DNA of 64,000 bases from Triticum aestivum (Eukaryota > Streptophyta > Magnoliopsida > Poales > Poaceae). The position numbers and the translations under genes were made by a program. Shown piece after piece: positions 1-12,849 of this stretch (position 1 is the stretch's first letter; each line of letters begins with the position of its first letter). The DNA lies in the NCBI RefSeq assembly GCF_018294505.1, contig NC_057797.1, positions 129,086,051 through 129,150,050 on the forward strand, given 5' to 3'. The notes under the pieces were generated by a model that saw only the letters and a program-made list of their open reading frames with translations, made no database searches and was not told the DNA's origin.

Positions 1-152
1 TGACATGCACCCCCCTAAGTACCATAATCCCTCACTCCAACATAGGCGCAAGCACTCCCCCCTGCTAAGTATGATTATCTCTTACTAGCCATCAGGAACA
101 CACGTATTGTCTCCTTCCATCCATACGTCTATCTCGATATCTCTCAGGGCAT
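1..152. other. Left flank of LARD element, unidentified
   Basis: No coding potential and no repeat family that I recognise. The sequence stops at 152, where the LTR terminus (TGTAACATCC) begins. The last five bases (GGCAT) do not match the five bases on the far side of the element (ATCTT), so no target-site duplication can be assigned. Confidence 0.4.
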
Positions 153-3100
153 TGTAACATCCATGATGCGGCTATATCTCCCACGTGTCGGAGCACGACT
201 TAGAGGCATAACCGCGTTGTACGCAATGTCGCAAGAGGAGTAATCTTTACTCATCCCATGTACTGAATAAGAAAGCGATACATGGTTGTCTTACAATCAC
301 CACTTCACACAATACTTGAATAAAGCATTACATCATCCAGATACGATCAAGGTGTGACTACGGAACCAAAATAAAATAAGACTACCCCTAATGCTACAGA
401 TCCCTGATCGTCCCAACTGGGCTCCACTACTGATCAACTGAAAACAGAACAACATAACGAACACGATCTTCATCGAGCTCCTCCTTGAGCTTAGTCGAAT
501 CTCCTAGAGCGGTATCATCGGTCCCTGCATCTAGTTTTGGAAGTAAACTGTGAGTCACGGGGACTCAGCAATCTCACAACCGCGAGATCAAGACTATTTA
601 AGCTTATAGGTAGGGAAAAGGTATGAGGTGGAGCTGCAGGAAGCACTAGCATATATGGTGGCTAACATACGCAAAAGAGAGCGAGAAGAGAAGGCAAAGC
701 ACGTTCGTGAACTAGAAGTGATCAAGAAGTGATCCTGTAACTACTTACGTTCAAGCATAACTCCAACACCATGTTCACTTCACAGTCCCCGCCGAGAAGA
801 GACCATCACGGCTACACACGCGGTTGATGCATTTTAATTAAGATAAGTTTCAGGTTTTCTACAACTGGACATTAACAAATTCCCATCTGCCCATAACCAC
901 GGGCACGGCTTTCGAAAGTTCAAAACCCTGTAGGGGTGTCCCAACTTAGCCCATCAAAAGCTCTCACGGTCAACGAAGGATATTCCTTCTCCCAGGACGG
1001 CCCGATCAGACTCGGAATCCCGGTTACAAGACATCTCGACAATGGTAAAACAAGTCCAGCAAAGCCACCCAGATGTGCAGACAAATCCTGATAGGAGCTG
1101 CACATATCTCATTCTCAGGGCACACCGGATGAGCAATCCGTACAACTAAAACCAACCCTCAAGTTTCCCTGAGGTGGCGCTGCAAGGGCTCTAGTTTGGA
1201 CCAACACTCAGAGGAGCACTGGCCCGGGGGTTTAAATAAAGATGACCCTTGTGTTGGCCGACCCAAGGGAAAAGAGGCTAGGAGGCAAATGGTAAAACCA
1301 ATTTTGGGCCTTGCTAGAGGAGTTTTATTCAAGGCGAACTGTCAATGGGTTCCCATTATAACCCAACCGTGTAAGGAACACAAAATCAAGGAACATAACA
1401 CCGGTATGACGGAAACTAGGGCGGCAAGAGTGGAACAAAACACCAGGCATAAGGCCGAGCCTTCCACCCTTTACCAAGTATATAGATGCATTAATTAAAA
1501 TAAGATATATTGTGATATCCCAACAAGAAACATGTTCCAATAAGGAACAAACTCCAATCTTCACCTGCAACTAACAACGCTATAAGAGGGGCTGAGCAAA
1601 GCGGTAACATAGCCAAACAACGGTTTGCTAGGACAAGGTGGATTAGAGGTTTGACATGGAAATATGGGAGGCATGATATAGCAAGTGTTAGGTATCGAGG
1701 CATAGGTATAGCAGAAGAGCGAGCATCTAGCAAGCAAAGATAGAAGTGATTTCGAGGGTATGGTCATCTTGCCTGCAAAGTTCTCCGAGAAGACGAAAGC
1801 TTGACCCTCGAAAGAGTACTCAATGGGCACCTCGAACACAAAATCGTCTCCCGTCTCTACCCAAAGCAAGAACACAAGCAAAGGAGACAATAATCAACCA
1901 CGGTGCAATGCGCAAGCAACATGATGCAAAACATGGCATGATATGCGGGATGTGATATACAATGCATATGCATGCTTCGGAAAGGAAAGATTAAATCAGG
2001 CCTCAACTTGGAAAACCAAGAGTCCCGCTGGAAAGATGAGTTGATTTCGGTCGAAATCGATATAAAGATCACCGGAATCGGATGCACGGTTTGGGAATGG
2101 CAAGCAAAAACAATAATGGTGCAAAGCTGCGATTAACAGCATGAGGCCACCTAAATGCATCAAGAACGACAAGCTATTGTACTCTAACATAGCAACAAAG
2201 CACATGGCAGCGATCCACTCAAGATGCTTGACAAAAGATGAACAATGAGCTACGGCTAGTTCACTCAATAACAGGTTCAAACAAGCATGGCAAAAGTGCA
2301 AAAGATATCAGGTTACCGACTTAGTGAAAATAACATGTCAAGAATTTAACATCAGGAAGCAATGTTTAGAGAAAGATAACACCATGCTACAGGAACATAT
2401 CATGGCAAAGCAAGGCATGGCATGAATCTACTCAAAGCATACAACAAAAGTCCCTTACTGACCATAAGCCAAAAGGGACCAGAAAATACAATGTCAACCA
2501 TGTGAACATAGCAATTACCGTTAACAGATTCAGACTTATTAGAAAACTGGAACATGGCAAAACAAATATTAAGTAGGCATGTTTATGAGCTCGATGCACT
2601 CACCACAAGGCATTGCATGACAAACTAAGCATACACCCAACAAGTAGACATGGCATAGAAGCTAAACATGGCAAGAACAACCTCATAGCATGCAAGGATA
2701 AACTATAACAACCTCGGCAAAATTTCTTAACATGTAAACAATCTGCCAGGAATATTTTATAGCAAAAGTAGAGCTCGATTGAGTCAAGCTAGGGTGCTCC
2801 ATAAATGCAAACAAAGAAATGGATGGATAGAGCACAACAATATCTACAAAACATCCTTACTGATCATGCTCAAAAAAGGCATGGATCACTCTGTAGCAAC
2901 AAGGATACATGGCATAAAAATATTAACATGGCAAAGACTTAGAAGATTTCTAAGTCCCTGAAATTAGCAACATTACGAGAGCTACTTTGCATGCTTGTGC
3001 TAGTCACCACATTGATCACAAAAATACATGGCATACACCCCTGTAAAGATGGCATGTCATACTTCAAAACTCATGTAGGGCTCAAGTTCATAGGATGCAC

Positions 3101-4433
3101 ACAACAATCATGGCAAAAATGACAAATGTCCAATTACTGATAAGAATCTGAAGCTAACATTGCATAGCACTCTTGCAACAGCATTTAGGGCATCAAGATG
3201 AACACAAATGAACATGGTGCAATGAGATGAAATGAAGTACTCGTCGAGGCGAACAATTCGATATGCTACACGCCCAAAACGGAGCCACGGATGCAAAGTT
3301 ATGATGCAATGGAGTAGCCTAAAAATGCTGGGGACTTGGTGGAAATTCGACCTCGGAGAAAGTCAACGGGATCTCGTGGTACGGGACGGCGCGGTGCAGA
3401 TCTGGGGTAGTAGCATTTGGATCGGGGACGGGTGGATCTCGTCCACCCGCCCAGATCTGGCCGGGGCAGCGATGGAGACGAGCGCCGACGGGGTGGAGGC
3501 GGCACGGCGAGGAAGAGTTCACCGGTGATGAGGCGGCGTGGAGCTCCTCCGGGAGCCCTGAGGTGGCAGGGCGTGGCGGCCGGCAATGGCGCGCCACGGC
3601 GGCGACATGGGGCGAGCGGGGCGGCGTGGTGGAGGTCGCCGACGGCGCGGCGCGGGGTCGCCGGCGGGAGAGCTCCGGTGGGAAGGCTCGAGGCGGCGCG
3701 GGCGAGCAGCGGCGCTCGGGCGGCGGCGCGCACAGGTAGCGGCGGGCGGATCAGGGCTCGCACGGGCCCGCGATGGGCTCCGCGGGCCGGCGGCGCGGGA
3801 ACGGCGGCGGTGGACAGGTGGCGGCTTCTGATTGGCTGAGGGCGAGGGCGGACACGTCCGGTAGCCGGGCGGACATGTCCGGCGGCGCGAGGAAGAGGAA
3901 GGCTAGGGTTAGACCGCGAATTTCGGAGAGGGGCACATATTTATAGGTAGAGGGAGCTAGGAGATTCCAAATGAGGTGCGGTTTTCGGCCACGCGATCGC
4001 GATCGAACGACCGAGAGGATGGAGGGGTTTTAGGTGGGTTTTGGGCCACTTTGGAAGGGTGTTGGGCTGCAACACACACGAGGCCTTTACGGTTCCTCGG
4101 TTAACCGTTGGAGTATCCAATGAAGTCCAAATGGCACGAAACTTGACAGGCGGTCTACCGGTAGTAAACCAAGGCCGCTTGGCAAGTCTCGGTCCAATCC
4201 GAGAATGTTTAACACCCACACACGAAAATAGGTAGAAAGGTACACCGGGGGACATAGGAGCGCCAGATTGAGAAACGGACAACGGGGAAATGCTCGGATG
4301 CATGAGACGAACATGTATGCAAATGCGATGCACATGATGACATGATATGAAATGCATGACATGCAAGAAAATGACAAGGCAACAATAGCGAATAACTGGA
4401 AGACACCTGGCACATCGGTCTCGGGGCGCTACA
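153..4433 (-). repeat. LARD 3' LTR (left copy)
   Basis: 4281 bp, TGTAACATCC to GGCGCTACA on the plus strand, i.e. TGTAGCGCC to GGATGTTACA in the sense of the element. It contains a TATA box, a strongly GC-rich block (about 3345-3835) and long stretches with scattered CATGGCA motifs. Open frames inside it, including those in the GC-rich block, are not conserved between the two LTR copies (indels shift them), so it is treated as non-coding. Confidence 0.88.
3938..3946 (-). promoter_or_regulatory. TATA box in LARD 3' LTR
   Basis: CTATAAATA on the minus strand, about 490 bases inside the LTR start and followed by a GC-rich transcribed region. The same motif is at the same place in the other LTR. 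Confidence 0.65.
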
Positions 4434-7400
4434 ACACTCCGCCACTACGAGAGCATCTCGTCGCGAGATCTAGAATGGCACCGGAGGGGAAAACGTAAGA
4501 GAAAGAGGAGAGGTAAAACTAAGTTGCTTCTTTGACAAACGAGTGAAACCAAAGAACCTTGAGAGGTTGAACAACTTCGATAAAAGAATACAACGGAGAT
4601 GAACAAAGTTGAAGACACTCCGTTAGAAAAGAGGAACAAGGAAGAACAAATTCGGACAACACTCTGGTTGAAAAGAGATGAAAGACTTGATAAGATGAAA
4701 AGAATTTGAGCAGCGGGCACACACTCCGGATAAAAGGATAAGCACGAAAAGAACTCGATCCTCACCATTCGAGATGATGAGAGAAGAGAGTAACATCACA
4801 AAGCCTCCAGAAGAAAGAAGAAAAATGGAATGGAATGAATGGAGGAGAAAACAATATCTTCTACCTCGAATGAGCCTGAAAGCATCTTTAGGAGAAGGGT
4901 CGAACGGAGTTGTTGGAAAACCAACAACGAAAAGAATAAGCTTGATATGGTCTTATGGAATACATCTCAAAATTATGAGGTGACAACCTGCCACTCACAG
5001 AAAAAGATTGCATTGATAAGAACAAGGAGACGAGAAACTATTTACACCGGGAGGATAAATGAAGAACTTGGATCATTTATAAGCACCATAATTAGCAACA
5101 ATCCTTAGAGAAGGCTTTGGGTGAAATATAACCCAAGATGACTCCAACGAAGAGGTTGATGGATTAAAATACCTCATTCTTAACAACATGTGAATCATGA
5201 AACATGAACTCAAATTATCAAGAATGACATAATACCACCTCCAATGATACGGTAGAAAGAATTTGCACTCTGGATTGCAAGAAGAAGAAAGCTTGAGCTC
5301 CTCTGAAAGAATCTCAAAGAACACTTCAAGAATGAATTAAATCCTTTATGAACCATCATGTAGAACCTTCATGAAGAACTCCGGTAACAAAAGGATGCTC
5401 ACAAGAAAGGAAAAAAGAAGTTGAAAACGCAAAGTGAAACCTTGTAATGATCTAGATGGATCTCCGTGATAATTAGAGCTTGGAACTCTGAGAAAGAAAA
5501 GATGAACAAAAGAAAATCAAGAATTTGATGAGCCTTCGGAATAAAAAATTAATCGCTTGGATGAAACAAGAATAAGAATTACATTATGCTTATGACAAGC
5601 AACGGATTTGGCACACTACTTATTCTTGTAGAAAGGATTAAGCGCAAACTTAAGACGGTCTTCAACGATCCACCGGTAGGCTTGGAAAGAATGAATGAAT
5701 TGATATGATAACGAAGGAAGAGAATCTTGGGAGAACCACCGGTAAGAATTGAAAATGAATGAAGAAAAGATAAAGAAACACGAGGAAGAATTCACAAATG
5801 AACGAAGATGCTTGCTAGGATTTAGATACAAGTGAACGAAGAGATCATAAACTGAATAGAGGATATTTGAATGATGCACCGGTAAGATTTAGAGAACAAG
5901 AGATGAAAGCTGGAAAGAATACTTATGAGATCATGGCTCCGGAGAATCAAACTAAAAAATACTCCTGAATTGCTCCTGATGGGTGAAAGAATTCTTCACA
6001 ATCAAAACAATTATGTGAGGATGGCATCACGCTTGAACTGAGAATCCTCGAGAGAAGGCACAAGATTTAGAGGAAACACTTCTTCGGTCTTATCCGAGAA
6101 TGACGATGAGAAACACCACCAAGAATTGTTGAGATACTCCGGGATGACGAATTTAAAGGTTGAGCCAACGGGGATAAGAATTTGAAAGATCTTGGAGAAA
6201 GACATTTGACTGATGACAAGTCATTCTTACATCAAACTTCGAGATGAATTTGAGACTAACTCCGAGAAAATTAGAAGAGTTAGGTAAGATCCTGGGAAAG
6301 ACATGTGGGTTAGGGCCCACTCAAGAGAAACACCATTGAAATGATTACTTGAAAAGGAGATAGCACCGGTTGAATTAAATGGCTTGAATAAGATAAGATC
6401 TTGAAAAGGCTTGAAGGAAAGCAGAGTGGAAACACGAATCTTCGAGATATCTTGAGCACTCCGGAACAAATGAATAGCGAGAGGTGAATGATTAAGAATT
6501 ACACCGTCATGAGAAAGCATTGAAACGAGGAAAAAGGATACGATCAACCCTGAAAGGCTTGAGTTGGAACCACCGGAGAAGGAAAAGAATGAAGAATGAT
6601 GAGCTTGAAGCTCCATTAGAATCTTCCTGAGAATCACTGGATACGAACATTGACGGAAAGAATGGAGAGGATTCACATCCATAACAGGATACTTGATTTA
6701 GAACTCCGAGTCTTCAAGGGAAAAGGGTGGGAGGGTGGGAAAACAAAGTCCACTTGGAGACGGATGAAACGAACACCATTGAGAAGAACTGAAAGGTGGT
6801 CTTGCGAATGTTGACATGATCGGATCCACCTGAAGAGGAGCACACCGGTTGAGAAGAAATTTAGATGACAAGCTCGATTATCAAGAAGGATTAGTATTCA
6901 CATCGGAGCATGAGAACACCACTTGGAAAAAAGGTATGGAATCAAGATTTGACTTCGAAGCAACTAAAATAGCACAACTGAAAACAAAGCAAAGGATTGG
7001 CTTGCAGAATAAGCCGGAACAAACATATGATAGAGATTGCGTCCGAAGTTTTCATGGTGGGGCCTACACGGGCTCGATCGTACAACACCATCATGTACAA
7101 GGCAGTGCACATGACATACGAAGCGTCCCTGAGTCAGCATAGGCAAGGACTCTTTAAGACACAATGAGAACACAGCAAAACCAACCGTGTATAGGCGGAC
7201 CACTAAACGTCGAACCCCAATTTCGTATCATGCATATGTCGGAAAGATATCCTAGGGGCTACTTGAATTCCCACTTATAAACTCCCGAACATTCCTGATT
7301 ATGCAATCGGGTGTTGGGGATACAGGGGAAGCATAATATCTCACCCAGAGCTACCAAATCCTACATCCAGCTGTATCCATCCTTCAACACATAACCAAGA

Positions 7401-7916
7401 AACCTTCGGAAATCATTTACCTCAACCTTCGAAAAGCATCTATTATACGAGTTATGGTGATACTCCCGAACTCCTACCCCAGTACTGGGTGGCGTCGAGG
7501 TTATCTCACCAACAACTGCATAAAAGAGATTTTCGATGTCGGCGAAACTCAGGTATTCCAGAACTGCAACGATAAAATTGTGACGACAACACCTCGGAGC
7601 TCAACTCCCCGGGACACTGCCACAACCCCTGAATGTCAGGAGGCACCAAGAACAATGTTCTCGTCACAAAACCATCGGAACGATTCCAAGATACCCGCGT
7701 GATCCTAAATTTTTTTAGTGAAATTTGAGAAGACAAGAGTCAAAACTCTACGCCAGGATGCCTCACCAGAGCGATGAAGGGATTGAGGAGTAAAAAGAAT
7801 CCTACTCTTCGATATATATATTCCTGAAAGACTCAAAACATTTTTCTAGACTCAACAGCGCCAACGATTCGATCAAGCAGGGGGCACCTAAGTCGGGGAA
7901 GGCTCTGATACCAACT
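4434..7916 (-). other. LARD non-coding internal domain
   Basis: 3483 bp between the LTRs. No gag, protease, RT or integrase motif in any frame, and the longest open frame is ~150 codons with no recognisable content. The plus strand is strikingly purine-rich (GAA, AGA, GGA) from about 4440 to 7000, so the element's own RNA is pyrimidine-rich there. CACCGG or CTCCGG boxes recur every 50-200 bases. LARD cores are known to be conserved as RNA rather than as protein. A packaging or dimerisation role is inference. Confidence 0.8.
7902..7913 (-). other. LARD primer binding site (tRNA-iMet type)
   Basis: On the minus strand this reads TGGTATCAGAGC, complementary to the 3' end of initiator methionine tRNA, and lies three bases from the inner end of the 5' LTR. 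It fixes the orientation of the element. Confidence 0.9.
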
Positions 7917-10900
7917 TCTAACACCCACGATGCGGCTATATCTCCCACGTGTCGGAGCACGACTTAGAGGCATAACCACATTGTAGGCAATGTCGCAAGA
8001 GGAGTAATCTTTACACATCCCATGTACTAAATAAGAAAGAAATACAGGGTTGGCTTACAATCGCCACTTCACACAATACTTGAATAAAGCATTACATCAT
8101 CCAGATACAATCAAGGTCTGACTACGGAACCAAAATAAAAGAATACTACCCTAATGCTATAGATCCCCGATCGTCCCAACTGGGCTCTACTACTGATCAA
8201 CTGAAAACGGAACAACATAACGAACACGATCTTCATCGAGCTCCTCCTTGAGCTCAGTCGAATCTCCTGGAGCGGTATCATCGGTCCCTGCATCTGGTTT
8301 GGAAGTAAACTGTGAGTCACGAGGACTCAGCAATCTCACACCCGTGAGATCAAGACTATTTAAGCTTATAGGTAGGGAAAAGGTATGAGGTGGAGCTGCA
8401 GCAAGCACTAGCATATATGGTGGCTAACATACACAAAAGAGAGCGAGAAGAGAAGGCAAAGCGCTGTCGTGAACTAGAAGTGATCTTGTAACTACTTACA
8501 TTGAAGCATAACTCCAACACCGTGTTCACTTCCCGGTCCCCACCAAGAAGAGACCATCATGGCTACACACGCGGTTGATGCATTTTAATTAAGATAAGTT
8601 TCAGGTTTTCTACAACCGGACATTAACAAATTCCCATCTGCCCATAACCGCGGGCACGACTTTTGAAAGTTCAAAACCCTGTAGGGGTGTCCCAACTTAG
8701 CCCATCAAAAACTCTCACGGTCAACGAAGGATATTCCTTCTCCTAGGATGGCCCGATCAGACTCGGAATCCCGGTTACAAGACATCTCGACAATGGTAAA
8801 ACAAGTCCAGCAAAGCCACCCAGATGTGCTGACAAATCCTGATAGGAGCTGCACATATCTCGTTCTCAGGGCACACCGGATGAGCAATCCGTACAACTAA
8901 AACCAACCCTCAAGTTTCCCCGAGGTGGCACTACAAGGGCTCTAGTTTGGACCAACACTCAGAGGAGCACTGGCCCGGGGGTTTAAATAAAGATGACCCT
9001 TGGGTTGGCTGACCCAAGGGAAAAGAGGCTAGGAGGCAAATGGTAAAACCAATGTTGGGCCTTGCTGGAGGAGTTTTATTCAAGGTGAACTGTCAAGGGG
9101 TTCCCATTATAACCCAACTGTGTAAGGAACACAAAATCAAGGAACATAACACCGGTATGACGGAAACTAGGGCCGCAAGAGTGGAACAAAACACCAGGCA
9201 TAAGGCCGAGCCTTCCACCCTTTACCAAGTATATAGATGCATTAATTAAAATAAGATATATTGTGATATCCCAACAATAAACATGTTCCAACAAGGAACA
9301 AACTCCAATCTTCACCTGCAACTAACAAGGCTATAAGAGGGGCTGAGCAAAGCGGTAACATAGCCAAACAATGGTTTGCTAGGACAAGGTGGGTTAGAGG
9401 TTTGACATGGCAATATGGGAGGCATGATATAGAAAGTGGTAGGTATCAAGGCATAGGTATAGCAGAAGAGCGAGCATCTAGCAAGCAAAGATAGAAGTGA
9501 TTTCGAGGGTATGGTCATCTTGCCTGCAAAGTTCTCCGAGAAGACGAAAGCTTGACCCTCGCAAGCGTACTCAACGGGTACCGCGAACACGAAATCGTCT
9601 CTCGGCTCTACCCAAAGCAAGAACACAAGCAAAGGAGACAATAATCAACCACGGTGCAATGCGCAAGCAACATGATGCAAAACATGGCATGATATGCGGG
9701 ATGTGATATACAATGCATATGCATGCTTCGGAAAGGAAAGATTAAATCAGGCCTCAACTTGGAAAACCAAGAGTGCCGCTGGAAAGATGAGTTGATTTCG
9801 GTCCAAATCGATATAAAGATCACCGGAATCGGATGCACGGTTTGGAAATGGCAAGCAAAAACAATAATGGTGCAAAGCTGCGATTAATAGCATGAGGCCA
9901 CCTAAATGCATCAAGAACGACAAGCTACTATACTCTAACATAGCAACAAAGCACATGGCAGCGATCCACTCAAGATGCTTGACAAAAGATGAACACTGAG
10001 CTACGGCTAGTTCACTCAATAACAGGTTCAAACAAGCATGGCAAAAGTGCAAAAGATATCAGGTTACCGACTTAGTGAAAATAACATGTCAGGAATTTAA
10101 CATCAGGAAGCAATGTTTAGAGCAAGATAACAACATGCTACAGGAACATATCATGGCAAAGCAAGGCATGGCATGAAGCTACTCAAAGCATACAACAAAA
10201 GTCCCTTACTAACCATAAGCCAAAAGGGATCAGAAAATACAATGTCAACCATGTGAACATAGCAATTATCGTTAACAGATTCAGACTTATTAGAAAACTG
10301 GAACATGGCAAAACAGATATTAAGTAGGCATGTTTACGAGCTCGATGCACTCACCACAAGGCATTGCATGACAAACTAAGCATACACCCAACAAGTAGAC
10401 ATGGCATAGAAGCTAAACATGGCAAGAACAACCTCATAGCATGCAAGGATAAACTATAACAACCTCGGCAAAATTGCTTAACATGTAAACAATCTGCCTG
10501 GAATATTTTATAGCAAAAGTAGAGCTCGATTGAGTCAAGCTAGGGTGCTCCATAAATGCAAGCAAAGAAATGGATGGATAGAGCACAACAATATCTACAA
10601 AACATCCTTACTGATCATGCTCAAAAGAGGCATGGATCACTCTGTAGCAACAAGGATACATGGCATAAAAATATTAACATGGCAAAGACTTAGAAGATTT
10701 CTAAGTCCCTGAAATCAGAAACATTACGAGAGCTACTTTGCATGCTTGTGCTAGTCACCACATTGATCACAAAAATACATGGCATACACCCCTGTAAAGA
10801 TGGCATGGCATACTTCAAAACTCATGTAGGGCTCAAGTTCATAGGATGCACACAACAATCATGGCAAAATTGACAAATGTCCAATTACTGATAAGAATCT

Positions 10901-11094
10901 GAAGCTAACATTGCATAGCACTCTTGCAACAGCATTTAGGGCATCAAGATGAACACAAATGAACATGGTGCAATGAGATGAAATGAAATACTCATCGAGA
11001 CGAACAATTCGATATGCTACACGCCCAAAACGGAGCCACGGATGCAAAGTTATGATGCAATGGAGTAGCCTAAAAATGCTGGGGACTTGGTGGA

Positions 11095-11585
11095 AATTCG
11101 ACCTCGGAGAAAGTCAACGGGATCTCGTGGTACGGGATGGCGCGGTGCAGATCTGGGGTAGTAGCATTTGGATCGGGGACGGGTGGATCTCTTCCACCCG
11201 CCCGGATCTGGCCGGGGCGGCGATCGGAGACGAGCGCCGGCGGGGTGGAGGCGGCACGGCGAGGAAGAGTTCACCGGCGATGAGGCGGCGTGGAGCTCCT
11301 CCGGGAGCCCTGAGGTGGCAGGGCGTGGCGGCCAGCAATGGCGCGCGGCGGCGGCGACATGGGGCGAGCGGGCGGCATGGTGGAGGTCGCCGACGGCGCG
11401 GCGCCGTGTCGCCGGCGGGAGAGCTCTGGTGGGAATGCTCGAGGCGGCACGAGCGAGCAGCGGCGCTCTCGCGGCGGCGCGCACAGGCAACGGCGGGTGG
11501 ACCCGGGCTCGCATGGGCCCGCGATGGGCTCTGCGGGCCGGCGGCGCGGGAACGGCGGCGGTGGAGAGGTGGCGGCTTCTGATTG
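11095..11585 (-). other. GC-rich LTR leader block
   Basis: A roughly 490 bp block rich in GGCGG and CGGCG just downstream, in the element's sense, of the TATA box; its counterpart is at about 3345-3835. Several overlapping open frames of 100-200 codons exist on both strands, but they are low-complexity Arg/Ala/Gly/Pro frames that differ between the two LTR copies. I read it as a transcribed leader, not a gene. Confidence 0.55.
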
Positions 11586-11688
11586 GCTGAGGGTGAGGGC
11601 GGACACGTCCGGTAGCCGGGCGGACATGTCCAGCAGCGCGAGGAAGAGGAAGGTTAGGGTTAGACCACGAATTTCGGAGAGGGGCACA

Positions 11689-11697
11689 TATTTATAG
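11689..11697 (-). promoter_or_regulatory. TATA box in LARD 5' LTR (functional promoter position)
   Basis: CTATAAATA on the minus strand, identical to the copy at 3938. As part of the 5' LTR this is the copy placed to start genomic RNA. Retention in both LTRs while the surroundings drift supports function. Confidence 0.68.
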
Positions 11698-12185
11698 GTA
11701 GAGGGAGCTAGGAGATTCCAAATGAGGTGCGGTTTTCGGCCGCGCGATCGTGGTCGAACGACCGAGAGGATGGAGGGGGTTTAGGTGGGTTTTGGGCCAC
11801 TTTGGAAAGGTGTTGGGCTGCAACACACACGAGGCCTTTACGGTTCCTCGGTTAATCGTTGGAGTATCCAACAAAGTCCAAATGGCACGAAACTTGACAG
11901 GCGGTCTACCGATAGTAAACCAAGGCCGCTTGGCAAGTCTCGGTCCAATCCGAGAACGTTTAACACCCGCACATGACAAGAGGAAAAAAGGGACACCGGA
12001 GGACATAGGAGCGCCGGATTGAGAAACGGACAACGGGGAAAATGCTCGGATGCATGAGACAAACATCTATGAAAATGCGATGCACATGATGACATGATAT
12101 GAAATGCATGACACGCAAGAAAAGGACAAGGCAACAACAGCGAATAACTGGAAGACACCCGGCACATCGGTCTCGGGGCGCTACA

Positions 12186-12221
12186 ATCTTCTATCGTGCA
12201 CACACCTTATCACTCGATCTC
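12186..12221. other. 36 bp of host sequence between two elements
   Basis: All that remains between the LARD and the gypsy element. Its last five bases ATCTC are the left target-site duplication of the gypsy insertion; the host sequence resumes at 21113. Confidence 0.7.
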
Positions 12222-12761
12222 TGTTGGGGATATTACTATCAGTTGAGACCCGCCCAGGAGGGGCCGGGTCAGCTTCAATGGCGGGTTAAGCAAGAAGCCT
12301 AGTAAACATTGAAAGATTGTAGTTTATTAAGTCTTATAGAAGGCCCAAGGGCCTGAGGCCGGTTTAAGGCATGATACAATAAACCATCGTATGAAAGGAA
12401 ATACTTGTACAGAAAGGCATGTAAAGAAGGTCACTGAGACAGATACGATTATGAGCCGGCCGGGACTCTGTAGGCCACTAGGCGTCAACCCATGTATATA
12501 AGGGGACGACCCGGTGGCGGCTTAGGGAAAAAACAACCAAGTCGATAACCAAGCCGGCGAGTTGAGCCTCTTGGAAGTTGAAACCTCAGCGATACCAATC
12601 CCAACTAGACGTAGGCTTTTACCTTCATCGTAAGGGGCCGAACTAGTATAAAAACTCTCTTGTGTGTCCTTTGTCCTGATCAACCCCTTTAAGCTTCCTA
12701 GTGCGATGGCCCTACGACTAAGTCCTTGCTATAGGACATCTGCCGTGTCAACTACACGACA
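12222..12761 (+). repeat. 5' LTR of gypsy element 1
   Basis: 540 bp, TGTTGGGGAT to CACGACA, matched by 20570-21107. It contains a clear TATA box at 12495. Confidence 0.92.
12495..12502 (+). promoter_or_regulatory. LTR TATA box (gypsy element 1)
   Basis: TATATAAG, about 270 bp into the 540 bp LTR and followed by GGGGACG. The same motif is at 20842-20849 in the 3' LTR. Confidence 0.65.
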
Positions 12762-12763
12762 GT

Positions 12764-12780
12764 TGGCGCCCACCGTGGGG
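12764..12780 (+). other. Primer binding site (gypsy element 1)
   Basis: TGGCGCCCACCGTGGGG starts two bases after the LTR. TGGCGCC-type primer sites are common in plant gypsy elements. I did not assign the tRNA. Confidence 0.7.
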
Positions 12781-12849
12781 CCAGCGCACGGTGGATTTGA
12801 GTTCTTGAAGGGCAACTTCGAAAGGCTCAAGGGATACGCTTTGGGCCGG

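Larger units (their letters stand above)
153..12185 (-). mobile_element. Complete LARD (Sukkula-like) LTR retrotransposon derivative
   Basis: Two long direct repeats (153-4433 and 7917-12185, offset about 7.75 kb) bracket a 3.48 kb core without any retroviral protein. Long LTRs of ~4.3 kb, a ~3.5 kb non-coding core and a tRNA-iMet type primer site match the LARD class described in barley and wheat (Sukkula-like), which must be mobilised by proteins of other gypsy elements. Orientation comes from the primer site, which reads TGGTATCAGAGC on the minus strand next to the right-hand LTR. That makes the right LTR the 5' LTR, and each LTR begins TGTAGCGCC and ends GTTACA (left copy) or GTTAGA (right copy) on the minus strand. 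By eye the two LTRs differ by a few percent, more so in the first 250 bases, so the insertion is not recent. No target-site duplication is evident. The family name is from recognition of layout and ends, not from a search. Confidence 0.88.
7917..12185 (-). repeat. LARD 5' LTR (right copy)
   Basis: 4269 bp, aligned along its whole length with 153-4433. The inner end reads TCTAACACCC where the left copy has TGTAACATCC, so the terminal TG/CA dinucleotide has mutated in this copy. The outer end is intact (GCGCTACA). It carries the promoter that would drive the element's RNA. Confidence 0.88.

Noticed and set aside
3417..3839. Open frames of 80-200 codons on both strands in the GC-rich LTR block (also 10983-11697)
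   Set aside because: Low-complexity Arg/Ala/Gly/Pro frames in a CG-rich block; frames differ between the two LTR copies and there is no domain.
6227..6682. 151-codon minus-strand frame in the LARD core
   Set aside because: It arises from the pyrimidine-rich complement of a purine-rich tract, Ser/Leu/Phe-rich with no motif; LARD cores are non-coding.
7902..7913. tRNA-like sequence
   Set aside because: Only the primer-binding complement of a tRNA 3' end, no cloverleaf; no tRNA or rRNA gene was recognised in the window.
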